Below, piece after piece: positions 14,678 through 23,929 of a stretch of 64,000 bases of DNA. The number at the start of each line of letters is the position of its first letter. Positions within the stretch are counted from its first letter, which is position 1. The stretch comes from Peristeroidobacter agariperforans (GTDB lineage: Bacteria; Pseudomonadota; Gammaproteobacteria; Steroidobacterales; Steroidobacteraceae), in the NCBI RefSeq assembly GCF_004138335.1, contig NZ_RYFW01000003.1, forward strand, positions 310,001 to 374,000. Direction: 5' to 3'. The notes under the pieces are model-generated. The model saw only the letters and a program-made list of their open reading frames with translations, was not told where the DNA came from and made no database searches. The position numbers and the translations under genes are program-made.

Positions 14678-17560
14678 ATGAAACAGACACGATGGCGCCT
14701 CGTCGCCGGCATAGCCGCGACAACGGTTGTAAGCACGGCCCTGGCTCAGGATCAGGCGGCGAGTGGGCTCGAAGAGGTCGTGGTCACCGGCTCGCTGATC
14801 TCCGATCCGAATCACGTCGCGCCCAGTCCCATCGTCATCGCCGATGCCGAGGCGTTGAAAGAGACGGGCGCGGTCACGCTCGAAGCGGCGCTCAATCAAT
14901 TGCCGCAGTTCTCGCCCTCAGGCACGGCGGGCAACGGCGGGCAGGGCACGGGCGGCCACGCCACCGTGAACCTGCGCGGCCTGGGCTCCAACCGTAACCT
15001 CGTGCTGCTCGATGGTCGCCGTTTGCCACTTGCCGATATTTCCGGCAACGTCGACATCAACCTGATTCCCGACGCCATCTTGTCGAGCGTGCAGACCATC
15101 ACTGGCGGCGCTTCGGCGGTGTACGGCTCGGACGCGATGTCAGGCGTCGTCAACTTCATCACGCTTCCGCACTTCGAGGGGATCCGCACCGACGTGCAAT
15201 ACGGCAACTCGGAGCGCGGCGACTACGAGCAGATAACCTCGTCCGCTGCGTTTGGAACTTCCTTTGCGGACAGTCGCGGCCAGGCGCTGTTGTCCATCGG
15301 GTACTCGACACGCGAAGGCTTGAACGGCAACAAGCGCGATTTCTTCGACCTGGTGACGCCGTCGTCCTTCATTGGCCAGGGCACGTTCGTGCCTTCGGCG
15401 ACCAACCTGCCGAGCCAGGCCGCGGTCAACAGCCTGTTCGCAAGCTATGGCGTGACGAGCACGGTCGGCAACACGCTCAATCTGGGCTTCAACGACGATG
15501 GCACGTTGTTCTCGCAGACGGGCGCGCGGAACTATCGCGGCCCGACGGACGGCGCCTATGCGATCATCGCCGGCAACGTGCGCATGCCGGTGGGCCCGCA
15601 GACGGTGATCCAGAACCCGCTGGATCGCACGTCCATCTACACCAAGTTCGATTACGACTTCACCGACAATCTGACCCTGTACGGTCAGTTCATGCACGTC
15701 GACTCCGAGGTCACCACCAGCAGCGGTGGCAGTCTCACGCAGTTCGGCACGCTGACGAGCATCCCAATCACGAATCCGTTCATTCCCGCGGACCTGCGAA
15801 CGCTGCTCGCGTCGCGTAGCGATCCGAATGCGCGTTTCACCTGGAATGGCCGTTACGTTGGACTGCCGGCCAAGTCATGGGATGAGCACTACGACACGTC
15901 GCAGTATCTGGTCGGACTAAAGGGCGTCCTGCCGTTCGAGAGCTGGACTTGGGATCTGTACGGCTCCTATGACGACACGAACCATCTGCAGTCCAACTAC
16001 AACGCCGTGTTGAAGAGTCAGGTGCAGAATCTGCTGAACGCGCCGGATGGCGGCAATTCGCTGTGTGCGGGCGGCTTCAATCCGTTCGGCCTGGCGAACA
16101 GCAGCAACATCTCGCCGCAGTGTCGCGCATACATGACGACCACGGCGAAGAGCACCGAAGTGCTGACGCAAACGAATTTCCAAGGCGTCGCTCAAGGCGA
16201 TCTGTTCAGCATGCCTGCTGGCGAGGTGAAGCTGGCGTTGTTGGCTTCGCACAGAAAGAACACGTATCGATACAGCCCGGACTCGCAGCTGGCCTCGCAG
16301 AACATCGAAGCCGTGATTGCTTCGCTGCCCTCGCAAGGCAAGTACGACGTGACCGAGTATGCGGCGCAGATCGACGTGCCCATTCTGGCCGACCTGCCGC
16401 TGATCGAGCGGTTGAACGTGGGCGCGGCGTTTCGTCGGTCGGATTACTCGACCAGCGGCAGCGTCGACAGCTATGAAGGCGACCTGAAATGGACGCCGAC
16501 GCCCGGCTTGCTGATTCGCGGCGGCTATCAGCGCGCCGTGCGTGCGCCGAATATCGGCGAGCTGTTCGCCGCCGACAGCGGTTCGCAGATCGCGTTCGGC
16601 ACACCGCCGGCTTCCATCGGCGATCCTTGCGATGTCCGCTCGACCGCTCGCACGGGCGCAGGCGGCGCCAGCGTGAGATCGCTGTGCCTGGCGCAGGGCA
16701 TCCCAACGAGCGTGATCGACAACTACACGTTCCCGACGACGGCGACCGCCGGCTTGACCCGAGGCAATCGAGATCTGGATCCGGAGACCGCCGACACGTA
16801 CAACATTGGCTTCTCGTGGCAGCCGGGCTCGCAGTCGCCCTGGGTAAGCGGAATCACGCTGTCGGTCGACTACTACGACATCAGCATCAAGGACGTGATA
16901 TCCATCGTTCCGGGCCTCACGGCGCTCAGCAAGTGCTACAACCTGGACGGCTCGAATCCCGGCTACGATCCCAGCAATTCGTTCTGCGCCTTGTTGACTC
17001 GCGATGCGAACGGTCTGTTGCAGGTCATCCGGACGCCCTATCTGAATCTCGGCGGGCTCGAGACCAGCGGCATCGACGTGCAGTTCGCCTGGAGCGCCGA
17101 CTTGAACGAGATCGGCTTCGGCACGGGCCGCGTGTTCTTCTCCACCGGCGTGGGCTACTCCAAGAACTTCTCGATTCAAACGCTGCCCAATACGCCGTTC
17201 CAGGAGTACGGCGGCACGAACACGATCGGCGCGTCGTATCCGGAGTACAAGGCGCTGACGAGCGTCGGCTACGGCATCGGCGGCGCATCGGTGTCGGTGC
17301 GTTGGCGATATCAGCACGCCATGGACGATGTGACTTCGGTGACGACACCGGCGAATCCCGGCGTCGGCGTGCCGACGTACAACCTGTATGACCTGGTCGG
17401 CTCGTATGAATTCAACGATCAATGGCAGATCCGCATGGGCATCACCAATCTGACCGATAAGGATTCGGTGTTCGTGTCCAGCTCGCAGACGAGTACGGAC
17501 ACCAGCGTGTTCGACGCCGTCGGCCGCTCGTACTACCTGGGACTGCGCTTCTCGATGTAG
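14678..17560 (+). CDS. TonB-dependent receptor
   Basis: The 960-residue protein starts with a short signal peptide (cleavage near STALAQ), followed by a TonB box-like EEVVVTGS and a plug domain (about 45-180) with NLRGLGSNRNLVLLDGRRLP and GGASAVYGSDAMSGVVNF. The rest is a 22-strand barrel of normal length. It ends in LRFSM, so the usual terminal phenylalanine is third from last. There is no N-terminal STN signalling domain, so no FecI/FecR-type control is expected. GGGG precedes the ATG at 14678. It follows the shikimate-dehydrogenase-like gene by 91 bp and is followed after 2 bp by a secreted protein, suggesting uptake of the ester or oligomer that these enzymes process. Confidence 0.95.
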   Translation: MKQTRWRLVAGIAATTVVSTALAQDQAASGLEEVVVTGSLISDPNHVAPSPIVIADAEALKETGAVTLEAALNQLPQFSPSGTAGNGGQGTGGHATVNLRGLGSNRNLVLLDGRRLPLADISGNVDINLIPDAILSSVQTITGGASAVYGSDAMSGVVNFITLPHFEGIRTDVQYGNSERGDYEQITSSAAFGTSFADSRGQALLSIGYSTREGLNGNKRDFFDLVTPSSFIGQGTFVPSATNLPSQAAVNSLFASYGVTSTVGNTLNLGFNDDGTLFSQTGARNYRGPTDGAYAIIAGNVRMPVGPQTVIQNPLDRTSIYTKFDYDFTDNLTLYGQFMHVDSEVTTSSGGSLTQFGTLTSIPITNPFIPADLRTLLASRSDPNARFTWNGRYVGLPAKSWDEHYDTSQYLVGLKGVLPFESWTWDLYGSYDDTNHLQSNYNAVLKSQVQNLLNAPDGGNSLCAGGFNPFGLANSSNISPQCRAYMTTTAKSTEVLTQTNFQGVAQGDLFSMPAGEVKLALLASHRKNTYRYSPDSQLASQNIEAVIASLPSQGKYDVTEYAAQIDVPILADLPLIERLNVGAAFRRSDYSTSGSVDSYEGDLKWTPTPGLLIRGGYQRAVRAPNIGELFAADSGSQIAFGTPPASIGDPCDVRSTARTGAGGASVRSLCLAQGIPTSVIDNYTFPTTATAGLTRGNRDLDPETADTYNIGFSWQPGSQSPWVSGITLSVDYYDISIKDVISIVPGLTALSKCYNLDGSNPGYDPSNSFCALLTRDANGLLQVIRTPYLNLGGLETSGIDVQFAWSADLNEIGFGTGRVFFSTGVGYSKNFSIQTLPNTPFQEYGGTNTIGASYPEYKALTSVGYGIGGASVSVRWRYQHAMDDVTSVTTPANPGVGVPTYNLYDLVGSYEFNDQWQIRMGITNLTDKDSVFVSSSQTSTDTSVFDAVGRSYYLGLRFSM

Positions 17561-17562
17561 TC

Positions 17563-18654
17563 GTGGTGCGAGTCGCTGCCTGGTTCATCCTCTGGCTCGC
17601 TGCGGGCTCGGTGCAGCCCGCAGCGAGCGATTCGTCCTCGACCGGGTGCGCGCCGACCCGTTCTCTCCAATTCATTTGCGGCGCCGAGCGAGCCGAGGAT
17701 GTCACTCGCATTCCCGGCACGCGCTGGCTGGTCTTTAGCGGCTTCAGTAACGGTGCAGGGCTGAAGCTGGTGGATAGCTCGGCGCACTCGCTGCGGCTTT
17801 GGTACTCGGGAGCGCCAGATCAGATTCAACATGATAGGCAGGCCTTCCCGCGCTGTTCTTCGCCGCCGTCTGCAGAATCATTCAACGCGCAGGGCATCAG
17901 TCTTCGGTCCGTGGCGCCAGCTTCGCATCGGCTCTACGTGGTGAATCACGGCGGTCGGGAAAGCATCGAAGTATTTCTGGTCGATGCGCGGGCCGACGAG
18001 CCAAAGCTGTCGTGGATCGGCTGCGTGTTGTTACCCGAAGGCATCGCGGCCAACAGCGTCGCGACATTCTCCGATGGAACGATCCTGGCGAGCGTGCTGA
18101 CGCATTCGGGCACGTCGATCGCCGACTTCGTGCTCGGCAAGACCACTGGCGGCGTTTACGAGTGGCGCCCGGGCGCGGAACAGTTCAAGTTGCTCCAGGG
18201 CACGCAGCTGCCAGGAAACAACGGCATCGAGACATCGCGCGATGACAAGGAATTCTATGTCGTCGCATTCGGCTGGCGCTCGGTCGTGGTGTTCTCACGC
18301 GCCGATCCGTCGAAGCCCGTGCGTCGTGCGGCTGCACCAGGCTTCATGCCTGACAACATTCACTGGCACGAAGGACGGCTCTTGCTCGCGGGCATGCAGT
18401 TCGACGAACCGGCGTGCGGTGGACGCCGCAAGATCGTCGACGGCAAAGCCGACGGGATGCTGTGCCACCGGGGCTACGGCGTGGCGCAGCTCGATCCGGC
18501 GACCATGCAATTCAAGCTGATCGCTTATGACGGTCCCGATCCGGCGTTCAACGGCGTATCGGCCGCCGTGCTCGTCGATAACGATCTGTGGCTGGCCTCT
18601 TATCAGTCGGATCGCGTCGCTGTCCGTCGCCTGAGCTATCCGTTGAGTCCCTAG
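17563..18654 (+). CDS. Secreted beta-propeller-like protein, SMP-30/gluconolactonase-like
   Basis: The gene starts with GTG only two bases after the receptor stop and is surely coupled to it. The 363-residue product has a signal peptide (cleavage near QPAAS) and then repeated short blade-like segments such as RLYVVNHGG, NGIETSRDDKEFYVVAF and MPDNIHWHEGRLLLAG. These resemble the SMP-30/gluconolactonase/paraoxonase propellers, including the N-G-I-E and D-N-I-H positions that usually hold the metal. Conserved cysteines at the N-terminus and in the CGGR/LCHRG region could form disulfides. Family members hydrolyse lactones or aryl esters. Given the neighbours, a periplasmic lactonase for quinate- or phenol-type lactones is plausible, but I cannot name the substrate. 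Confidence 0.75.
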   Translation: MVRVAAWFILWLAAGSVQPAASDSSSTGCAPTRSLQFICGAERAEDVTRIPGTRWLVFSGFSNGAGLKLVDSSAHSLRLWYSGAPDQIQHDRQAFPRCSSPPSAESFNAQGISLRSVAPASHRLYVVNHGGRESIEVFLVDARADEPKLSWIGCVLLPEGIAANSVATFSDGTILASVLTHSGTSIADFVLGKTTGGVYEWRPGAEQFKLLQGTQLPGNNGIETSRDDKEFYVVAFGWRSVVVFSRADPSKPVRRAAAPGFMPDNIHWHEGRLLLAGMQFDEPACGGRRKIVDGKADGMLCHRGYGVAQLDPATMQFKLIAYDGPDPAFNGVSAAVLVDNDLWLASYQSDRVAVRRLSYPLSP

Positions 18655-18793
18655 CGCGCCCCGCGATGGCCGTGCCAGTTCGGTCAGCCCGCCGCCGTAA
18701 GAGCAGCTGACTTTCCATCAGACTTGCGCCACCAAAGTGGCGCCAGTGCGAGCAGAGTCGAGCCCTCGGTGCCCGTCCATACCGAGGCAGATC

Positions 18794-19540
18794 ATGAAAT
18801 GCACGCATTGGCGGCAAGCGGCTCGCGGTGTCCTGCTGTTGCTGGCGACGTGTATGAGCAATCTTGCGCAAGCGGAAGGCGAGCGCATCGGGCTCGTGCT
18901 CGGCGGCGGCGGGGCACGAGGCGCAGCTCACATCGGCGTCCTGAAGGTGCTGGAGCGCGAGCGCATTCCCACCTTGGTGCGCGGACAGAAGCTGGGCCTG
19001 TGGCTGCGCCGGATGTTTCTTGGCCGCGGCAAGGTCGAGAGCTTCAATGACCTGCCCATTCCGTTCCGTTGTGTCGCCACCGACATCGGCCAGGTCAAGC
19101 CGGTCGTGTTTCAGTCCGGCGAGCTGGCGCTGGCGGTGCGCGCAAGCATGGCGGTCCCCGGCGCGTTTGCGCCCGTGAAGCACGAGGGGCGAGTACTCGT
19201 GGATGGCGGCGTCGTCAACAATCTTCCCATCGATGTGGCTCGTGAGATGGGCGTCGATCGTCTGATCGTCGTCGACGTGGGTCAACCGTTGGCGCCGGCG
19301 GAGTCGGTGCAGAGTGGGCTGTTCGATCTGCCGGTGTACCTGGCTGGCAGTCTGGAAGGCGGCAATGCCTGGCTCGATCGCGCGGACGTTTCGACCGGCG
19401 ACCTGATCAAGGCTGGCAGCGTGTTCCTCGGACTCGACTTGCCCATCGGTCCTTTGCAGTTCGGCTATGGCCGCACGTTCGATGGACGCGATGCGGTCTA
19501 TCTCAGTTTCGGTTCGCTGGTGCTGCCCAACTATCGTTAG
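18794..19540 (+). pseudogene. Patatin-like type Vd protein relic with two in-frame internal deletions
   Basis: The 248-residue frame begins with a signal peptide and the patatin oxyanion motif LGGGGARGAAHIGVL. The nucleophile elbow G-x-S-x-G, expected about 30 residues later, is absent: the sequence jumps from ERERIPT to LVRGQKL, a segment that normally lies beyond it. The catalytic aspartate segment VDGGVVNNLP is intact. After VDVGQPLAP the sequence jumps again to PVYLAGSLEGGNAW and GLDLPIGPLQFGYGRTFDG, which are the last strands of the outer-membrane barrel found at the C-terminus of PlpD-like proteins of about 730 residues. Both joins keep the frame. Without the serine it cannot be a normal lipase. 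It may be a decayed gene, an unusual short form, or an assembly error. Confidence 0.7.
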
Positions 19541-19584
19541 TTTGCGCAAGACTGGTCGCTGCACGACGCGCTAGTATCCGCGGC

Positions 19585-20367
19585 ATGCAAGCTCATGAGA
19601 TTTTCTGGCGTGGTCTGATGGCGAGCTTTGTCGCCGGCATGGGCACGGTGATCGGGGCGGTCTGGGTGTTCTTCTTTCGGCGCCCCTCGCCAAGAGCGCA
19701 GGATGCATTGCTGAGCGGCGCGGCCGGCGTCATGTTGGCGGCGACATTCTTTTCGCTGTTGCAGCCGGCGCTCGACCATGCCGAAGCGCACATTTCTTCC
19801 AAGCCGCTGGCAGTGCTGATCGTCATCTCCGGTCTGCTCGCCGGCGCGATCGGTCTGTACTGGATACACACGCGCGTGCCGCACGAGCACTTCGTGCTCG
19901 GCAAACAAGGACCGGACAGCCTGCGAATACAGCGGCTCTGGTTGTTCATCATCGCCATCACGCTGCACAACTTTCCCGAAGGCATGGCGGTCGGCGTCGG
20001 TTTCGCGGGCGGCGACATGGGCAAGGCGACGCCGCTGGCGGTGGGCATCGGGCTGCAAAATATCCCCGAGGGGCTGGCGGTTGCGGCGGCCATGCTGGCC
20101 ATCGACTATCCCAAGTCACAAGCGTTCCTGGTCGCATCGCTGACCGGCTTGGTCGAGCCCTTGGGCGGCGCGGTCGGCGCCTCGGCGGTGTGGATTGCCG
20201 GGCCGATGATGCCCATCGTGCTCGGCATGGCGGCCGGCGCCATGTTGTTCATCATCAGCGACGAGATCATTCCTGAAACCCATCGCGGCGGCTACGAAGA
20301 CATCGCGACCTTTTCGCTGCTCGGCGGCTTCGCCGTGATGATGTTCCTGGACGCGGTGTTTGCCTGA
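19585..20367 (+). CDS. ZIP family divalent metal transporter
   Basis: The 260-residue membrane protein has about eight hydrophobic segments. The two ZIP signature helices are clear: HNFPEGMAVGVGF and QNIPEGLAVAAAML, which hold the metal-coordinating His, Asn, Glu and Gln-Asn-Ile-Pro-Glu-Gly residues. The shorter, histidine-poor loop between helices 3 and 4 resembles bacterial ZupT-like zinc/iron/manganese importers. The gene stands 44 bp after the patatin relic and converges with the sulfatase at 20369. Nothing in the sequence links it to the catabolic genes, so it is probably a housekeeping metal carrier. Confidence 0.92.
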   Translation: MQAHEIFWRGLMASFVAGMGTVIGAVWVFFFRRPSPRAQDALLSGAAGVMLAATFFSLLQPALDHAEAHISSKPLAVLIVISGLLAGAIGLYWIHTRVPHEHFVLGKQGPDSLRIQRLWLFIIAITLHNFPEGMAVGVGFAGGDMGKATPLAVGIGLQNIPEGLAVAAAMLAIDYPKSQAFLVASLTGLVEPLGGAVGASAVWIAGPMMPIVLGMAAGAMLFIISDEIIPETHRGGYEDIATFSLLGGFAVMMFLDAVFA

Positions 20368-20368
20368 G

Positions 20369-21760
20369 TCAGTGCTCGCCGAAGGGCGAGGAGGTGCCCG
20401 GCAGCCACGGATCGTGTGTTTCCACTCGGAACTTGTTCATATCCGCTCGCATGCTTTGCACGACCTGCCGATAGGCCGGATCGTTCGCGACATTGCGTAG
20501 CTCGTGCGGATCCTTGCTCAAGTCATAGAGTTCTTCGCCGGGCCGGTGCAGAAAGGCGTCGAGCGAGCGTGCGCCGAGTCCTAGCGACGGCTTCGCTTCG
20601 ATCGCACGCCACGTGGCCGAGGAGGCGATGTCCCCAGCAATGGGAAACGGCAGCGGCGCTGCGAGATTCGCGATGTATTTGTATTGTCGCGTGCGCAACG
20701 CGCGCATGGGGTAGTACTGCTGAATCTCATGGAAACCATGCGACGCGTACACGCGCTCCCAGCTCTGCGGCCGGCTCTGCTCGAGGATGGGAAGTAACGA
20801 TCGGCCCTGCAGTTTATATTCCTTCGGTCCGGGTACGCCCGCCCACTCGAGGATGGTCGGTGCGATGTCGATCCAACTCACCATGGCTTCGTTCTTCACC
20901 CCACGCTTGGATTGTGTCGGCGCCGCGATGATCAGTGGCAAGTGGATGCCTTCGTCGTAGAGCGTGGTCTTCGCGCCCGGGAACGGCCGCCCGTTGTCGC
21001 TCAGGAAGATGACGAGCGTGTCGGCCGCGCGGCCGGATTTCTGCAAGCTGTCGAGCAGCAGGCCGATGCCGCTGTCGAGCCGGCTGATCGATTCGTAATA
21101 GTCGGCGAGGTCTTTGCGGACTTCAGGCGCGTCGGGCAGGTGCGCTGGCATTGGGATTTTCTTCGGATCGTAAGTGACCCTCTCGACCGACGGCCACGCC
21201 TGCGTGTTGCCGAAGTTCTCCGCCGCGCGGTGCGGATCGCTGAAACCGACGATCATCAGGAACGGCTTGCCGGCAGTCGCAGCCATGAACTTACGTGCTT
21301 CCTCTGCCATGAACGCCACGTCACGAACGCCGGGCTTCTCCGGCGCCAACTCCGCATCGAAGGGCAGCGCCGACTCCGGAAGAATATGTTTCTTGCCGAC
21401 CAGCGCGGTTGCGTAGCCGGCGGCCTTGAGTATCTGGGGCAGGGTGCGAACCCAAGGCAGGTAATGTTGGTTGTGAACGTCGTGCGCCAGGCCGTACATG
21501 CCATTGCTGTGCGAGTACAAGCCGCTGTAGATCACGGAGCGGCTCGGGCTGCAGGAGGAAACGGTGGCGAATGCATTGGTGAACAACGTGCCTCGCGCCG
21601 CGAGCCCATCGAGGACGGGTGTCTGCAAAACGGGGTTGCCGTAAGCGCCGAGGTCGCGGCCCTGGTCGTCGGAGATGATCAGAAGCACGCTGCGAGGCGC
21701 GGCCACAGTCGCAGTTGCCAGCAGCGCCAACAGAACGAATGTCCACCGGTAGGAGCTCAT
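20369..21760 (-). CDS. Secreted sulfatase (cysteine-type formylglycine enzyme)
   Basis: The product is 463 residues from the ATG at 21760 (an ATG four codons upstream at 21772 is the alternative; neither has a good ribosome-binding site). It has a signal peptide followed by LIISDDQGRDLGAYGN, where the paired aspartates bind calcium. SCSPSRS contains the C-x-P-x-R motif whose cysteine is converted to formylglycine. GKKHILP, FSDPHR and FLSDNGRPFPGAKTT supply the other metal and sulfate ligands. The closest general group is the heparan N-sulfatase/arylsulfatase A-like family. It would remove sulfate from an organic sulfate ester outside the cytoplasm. No sulfatase-maturase is visible in the window. 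It lies downstream of the LeuCD/HMGL/CoA-transferase genes with a gap of about 100 bp. Confidence 0.92.
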   Translation of the reverse strand: MSSYRWTFVLLALLATATVAAPRSVLLIISDDQGRDLGAYGNPVLQTPVLDGLAARGTLFTNAFATVSSCSPSRSVIYSGLYSHSNGMYGLAHDVHNQHYLPWVRTLPQILKAAGYATALVGKKHILPESALPFDAELAPEKPGVRDVAFMAEEARKFMAATAGKPFLMIVGFSDPHRAAENFGNTQAWPSVERVTYDPKKIPMPAHLPDAPEVRKDLADYYESISRLDSGIGLLLDSLQKSGRAADTLVIFLSDNGRPFPGAKTTLYDEGIHLPLIIAAPTQSKRGVKNEAMVSWIDIAPTILEWAGVPGPKEYKLQGRSLLPILEQSRPQSWERVYASHGFHEIQQYYPMRALRTRQYKYIANLAAPLPFPIAGDIASSATWRAIEAKPSLGLGARSLDAFLHRPGEELYDLSKDPHELRNVANDPAYRQVVQSMRADMNKFRVETHDPWLPGTSSPFGEH

Positions 21761-21866
21761 GGCAGCCAGCATAGCCGACGAGCGGACGCCGAGTGGATAC
21801 GCAGACCCTTTCTGCCGACGGCCGGCCCGGACTATCTCCTACGCGCCGGCTGGCCGTGAAGTTATT

Positions 21867-23000
21867 TCACGACCCAAGGTAGTCACGGAGAATGGCCTCG
21901 CGATCCTCATCGATCTGAGACAGCGACGCCTCGCGCGCCACGAGCTCACCGTCGAATGCAATCGGCAAAGTCGGCAGCCGCGTCGTTTTGCCGTCGCCGA
22001 GCTGCACAGATTCGAGGGCGCCGGAGGCGAGCAGGTGAGGATCGTCGAGCATGTCTTCGGGCTTGCCGATGGGCGCGAACGGCAAGCCCGTTCCCTCCAG
22101 CCGTTGGATGATCTCGGCGCGCGTGAAGCCGGCAATCAACGCTCTGATCTGCGGCAGAATACGGTCGCGCTGTTGAACGCGGGCATTGTTCTTGCGCAGG
22201 GACTCGTCCGCCCACAGCTCGTTCAGCCCGAAGAGCTTGCAGAACTTCTCCCAAAGCGCGTCAGTGACCACGCCGATGAAGATCGGCTCGTCCTTGGTTT
22301 CGAACACGTCGTAAATGGCCCACGCCGAAATGCGAGCCGGCATCGGATTCGCGGGCTTGCCGGTGACCGCGAACTGCGCCATGTGCTGGCCGACGAGATA
22401 CACCGTCGTCTCGAACAACGAGGCCTGGATGAGCTTGCCCTTGCCGGTGCGATGGCGCTCTTCGAGCGCTGCGAGCACGCCGATGACACCAAACATTCCG
22501 CCGGTCACGTCGATGACGCTCGCGCCGGCGCGCAAAGGCCGGCCCGGCGGACCCGTCATGTACGCAAGCCCGCCCATCATTTGCGCGACTTCATCGAGCG
22601 CCGTGCGGTCTTCGTACGGGCCCGGCAGGAAGCCCTTGGCGGAGCAGTAGATCAAGCGAGGATTGCTGGCAGACAACGCTTCGTAGCCCAGGCCGATTTT
22701 GTCGAGCGCGCCGGGCCGAAAATTCTCAACGAGGATGTCGCTGCTCGTTGCAAGGCGCTTTGCAAGCGCGAGATCGTCTTCTGCCTTCAAATCGAGCGCG
22801 ATGCTCTGTTTGTGCCGGTTGTACATCGGAAAGTAACCGGCGCCCGAGCCGAGCAGCGTGCGCGTCTTGTCGCCTTCGAGCGGCTCGACGCGAATCACAT
22901 GAGCACCCAAGGCCGCCAGCATCGCGCCGGCGGCGGGGCCCATCACCATGTGAGTGAGTTCGATGACCTTCAAACCACTCAGCGGGGCAGGCCGGCTCAT
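21867..23000 (-). CDS. Class III (CaiB/BaiF) acyl-CoA transferase
   Basis: The ATG at 23000 overlaps the stop of the HMG-CoA-lyase-like gene (ATGA) and gives 377 residues; the open frame continues upstream only because of GC-rich sequence. MVMGPAAGAMLAALGAHVIRVE and DILVENFRPGALDKIGLGYEAL are typical CaiB/BaiF segments. At the catalytic position this protein has glutamate (ASLFETT) instead of the aspartate found in the paralogues at 2970 and 45487. Glu variants do occur in annotated family members, so activity is not excluded. It is the last gene of the leftward operon with LeuC, LeuD and the HMGL-type lyase and probably supplies or removes CoA for the acid cleaved by that lyase. Confidence 0.9.
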   Translation of the reverse strand: MSRPAPLSGLKVIELTHMVMGPAAGAMLAALGAHVIRVEPLEGDKTRTLLGSGAGYFPMYNRHKQSIALDLKAEDDLALAKRLATSSDILVENFRPGALDKIGLGYEALSASNPRLIYCSAKGFLPGPYEDRTALDEVAQMMGGLAYMTGPPGRPLRAGASVIDVTGGMFGVIGVLAALEERHRTGKGKLIQASLFETTVYLVGQHMAQFAVTGKPANPMPARISAWAIYDVFETKDEPIFIGVVTDALWEKFCKLFGLNELWADESLRKNNARVQQRDRILPQIRALIAGFTRAEIIQRLEGTGLPFAPIGKPEDMLDDPHLLASGALESVQLGDGKTTRLPTLPIAFDGELVAREASLSQIDEDREAILRDYLGS

Positions 23001-23929
23001 GCGCGTACTCCATCGTTGAAGCCCAGCGGCAGGCCGGCGTCCGGCGTGAATCCATACAACGGCTCGCCTGGTAACGCTTCTGCGAGAATGCGGCGGACTT
23101 CCAGCAGCCGTTGCAGATCGATGCCGGTCTCGTAGCCCATCGCTTGCAGCATGAACACGAGATCTTCGGTGACAATGTTTCCAGAAGCACCAGGTGCGAA
23201 CGGGCAACCGCCGAGGCCGGCGAGTGATGCATCGAGCGTCGTGATGCCTTCTTCGAGTCCGGCGAGCGCGTTGGCGAGCCCCAGGCCGCGAGTGTTGTGA
23301 AGGTGCAGCGTGTTGAGCTTGTTCGACCCGATCTCTGCTTTCACCTTGCGCACCAGGCGTTTGACCTGTGCGGGGTTCGCATAGCCGGTCGTGTCGGACA
23401 GGCCGACTTCAACTGCGCCGGCTGCAATGGATGCAGCAGCAAGACGCACGACGGTGTCCTCGCTGACCGGGCCTTCCATCGTGCAACCGAAGGCCGTGGA
23501 CAAGCCGACTTCGAAGTGAGGCCGACTCTCGGCAGGTTGTGCAGCGACGAGCTCGGCGATAGCGCGAATCTCTTCGACCATCGCCGCGTGACTCTTGCGC
23601 ACATTCTTGAGGCTGTGCGTTTCGGACATGGAGAACGGAATCGACATCTTCTGCGCACCGGCCGCGATGGCGCGTTCGGCGCCCTTGAGATTGGGAACGA
23701 GCACGGCCACCGAGAGTCCGCGAATCATCCGGGCGAAGGCGACCAGTTCGGCGGTGTCCGCCATCTGGGGTAGGAGCGCGGCGGGCACGAAGCTGCCGAC
23801 TTCGATTTCGCGCACGCCGGCGGCCGCTTCGGTGGCAATCCACGCCTTCTTGGCATCGAGCGGCATGACGCGTTTGATGCTCTGCAGGCCGTCGCGCGGC
23901 CCGACTTCGCTCAGGTGAATGCGTGTCAT
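22997..23929 (-). CDS. Hydroxymethylglutaryl-CoA-lyase-like enzyme
   Basis: This 310-residue protein belongs to the HMGL/DRE-TIM metallolyase family. The N-terminal SEVGPRDGLQ contains the metal-binding aspartate and catalytic arginine. LHLHNTRGLGLANA has the metal-binding H-x-H pair, and the glycine-rich loop GLGGCPFAPGASGN contains the catalytic cysteine typical of HMG-CoA lyases. Such enzymes cleave 3-hydroxy-3-methyl-acyl-CoAs to acetyl-CoA and an acid, or related substrates such as citramalyl-CoA. ATGA overlaps on both sides join it to the leuD-like and CoA-transferase genes. With LeuCD upstream, a branched hydroxy-dicarboxylic acid is a likely substrate class; ordinary leucine degradation is less likely because no methylcrotonyl-CoA carboxylase is present. 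Confidence 0.92.
   Translation of the reverse strand: MTRIHLSEVGPRDGLQSIKRVMPLDAKKAWIATEAAAGVREIEVGSFVPAALLPQMADTAELVAFARMIRGLSVAVLVPNLKGAERAIAAGAQKMSIPFSMSETHSLKNVRKSHAAMVEEIRAIAELVAAQPAESRPHFEVGLSTAFGCTMEGPVSEDTVVRLAAASIAAGAVEVGLSDTTGYANPAQVKRLVRKVKAEIGSNKLNTLHLHNTRGLGLANALAGLEEGITTLDASLAGLGGCPFAPGASGNIVTEDLVFMLQAMGYETGIDLQRLLEVRRILAEALPGEPLYGFTPDAGLPLGFNDGVRA

Noticed and set aside
21759-23135. 458-codon open frame on the plus strand
   Set aside because: It is antisense to the CoA-transferase gene, which has clear family motifs; the plus-strand translation has none.
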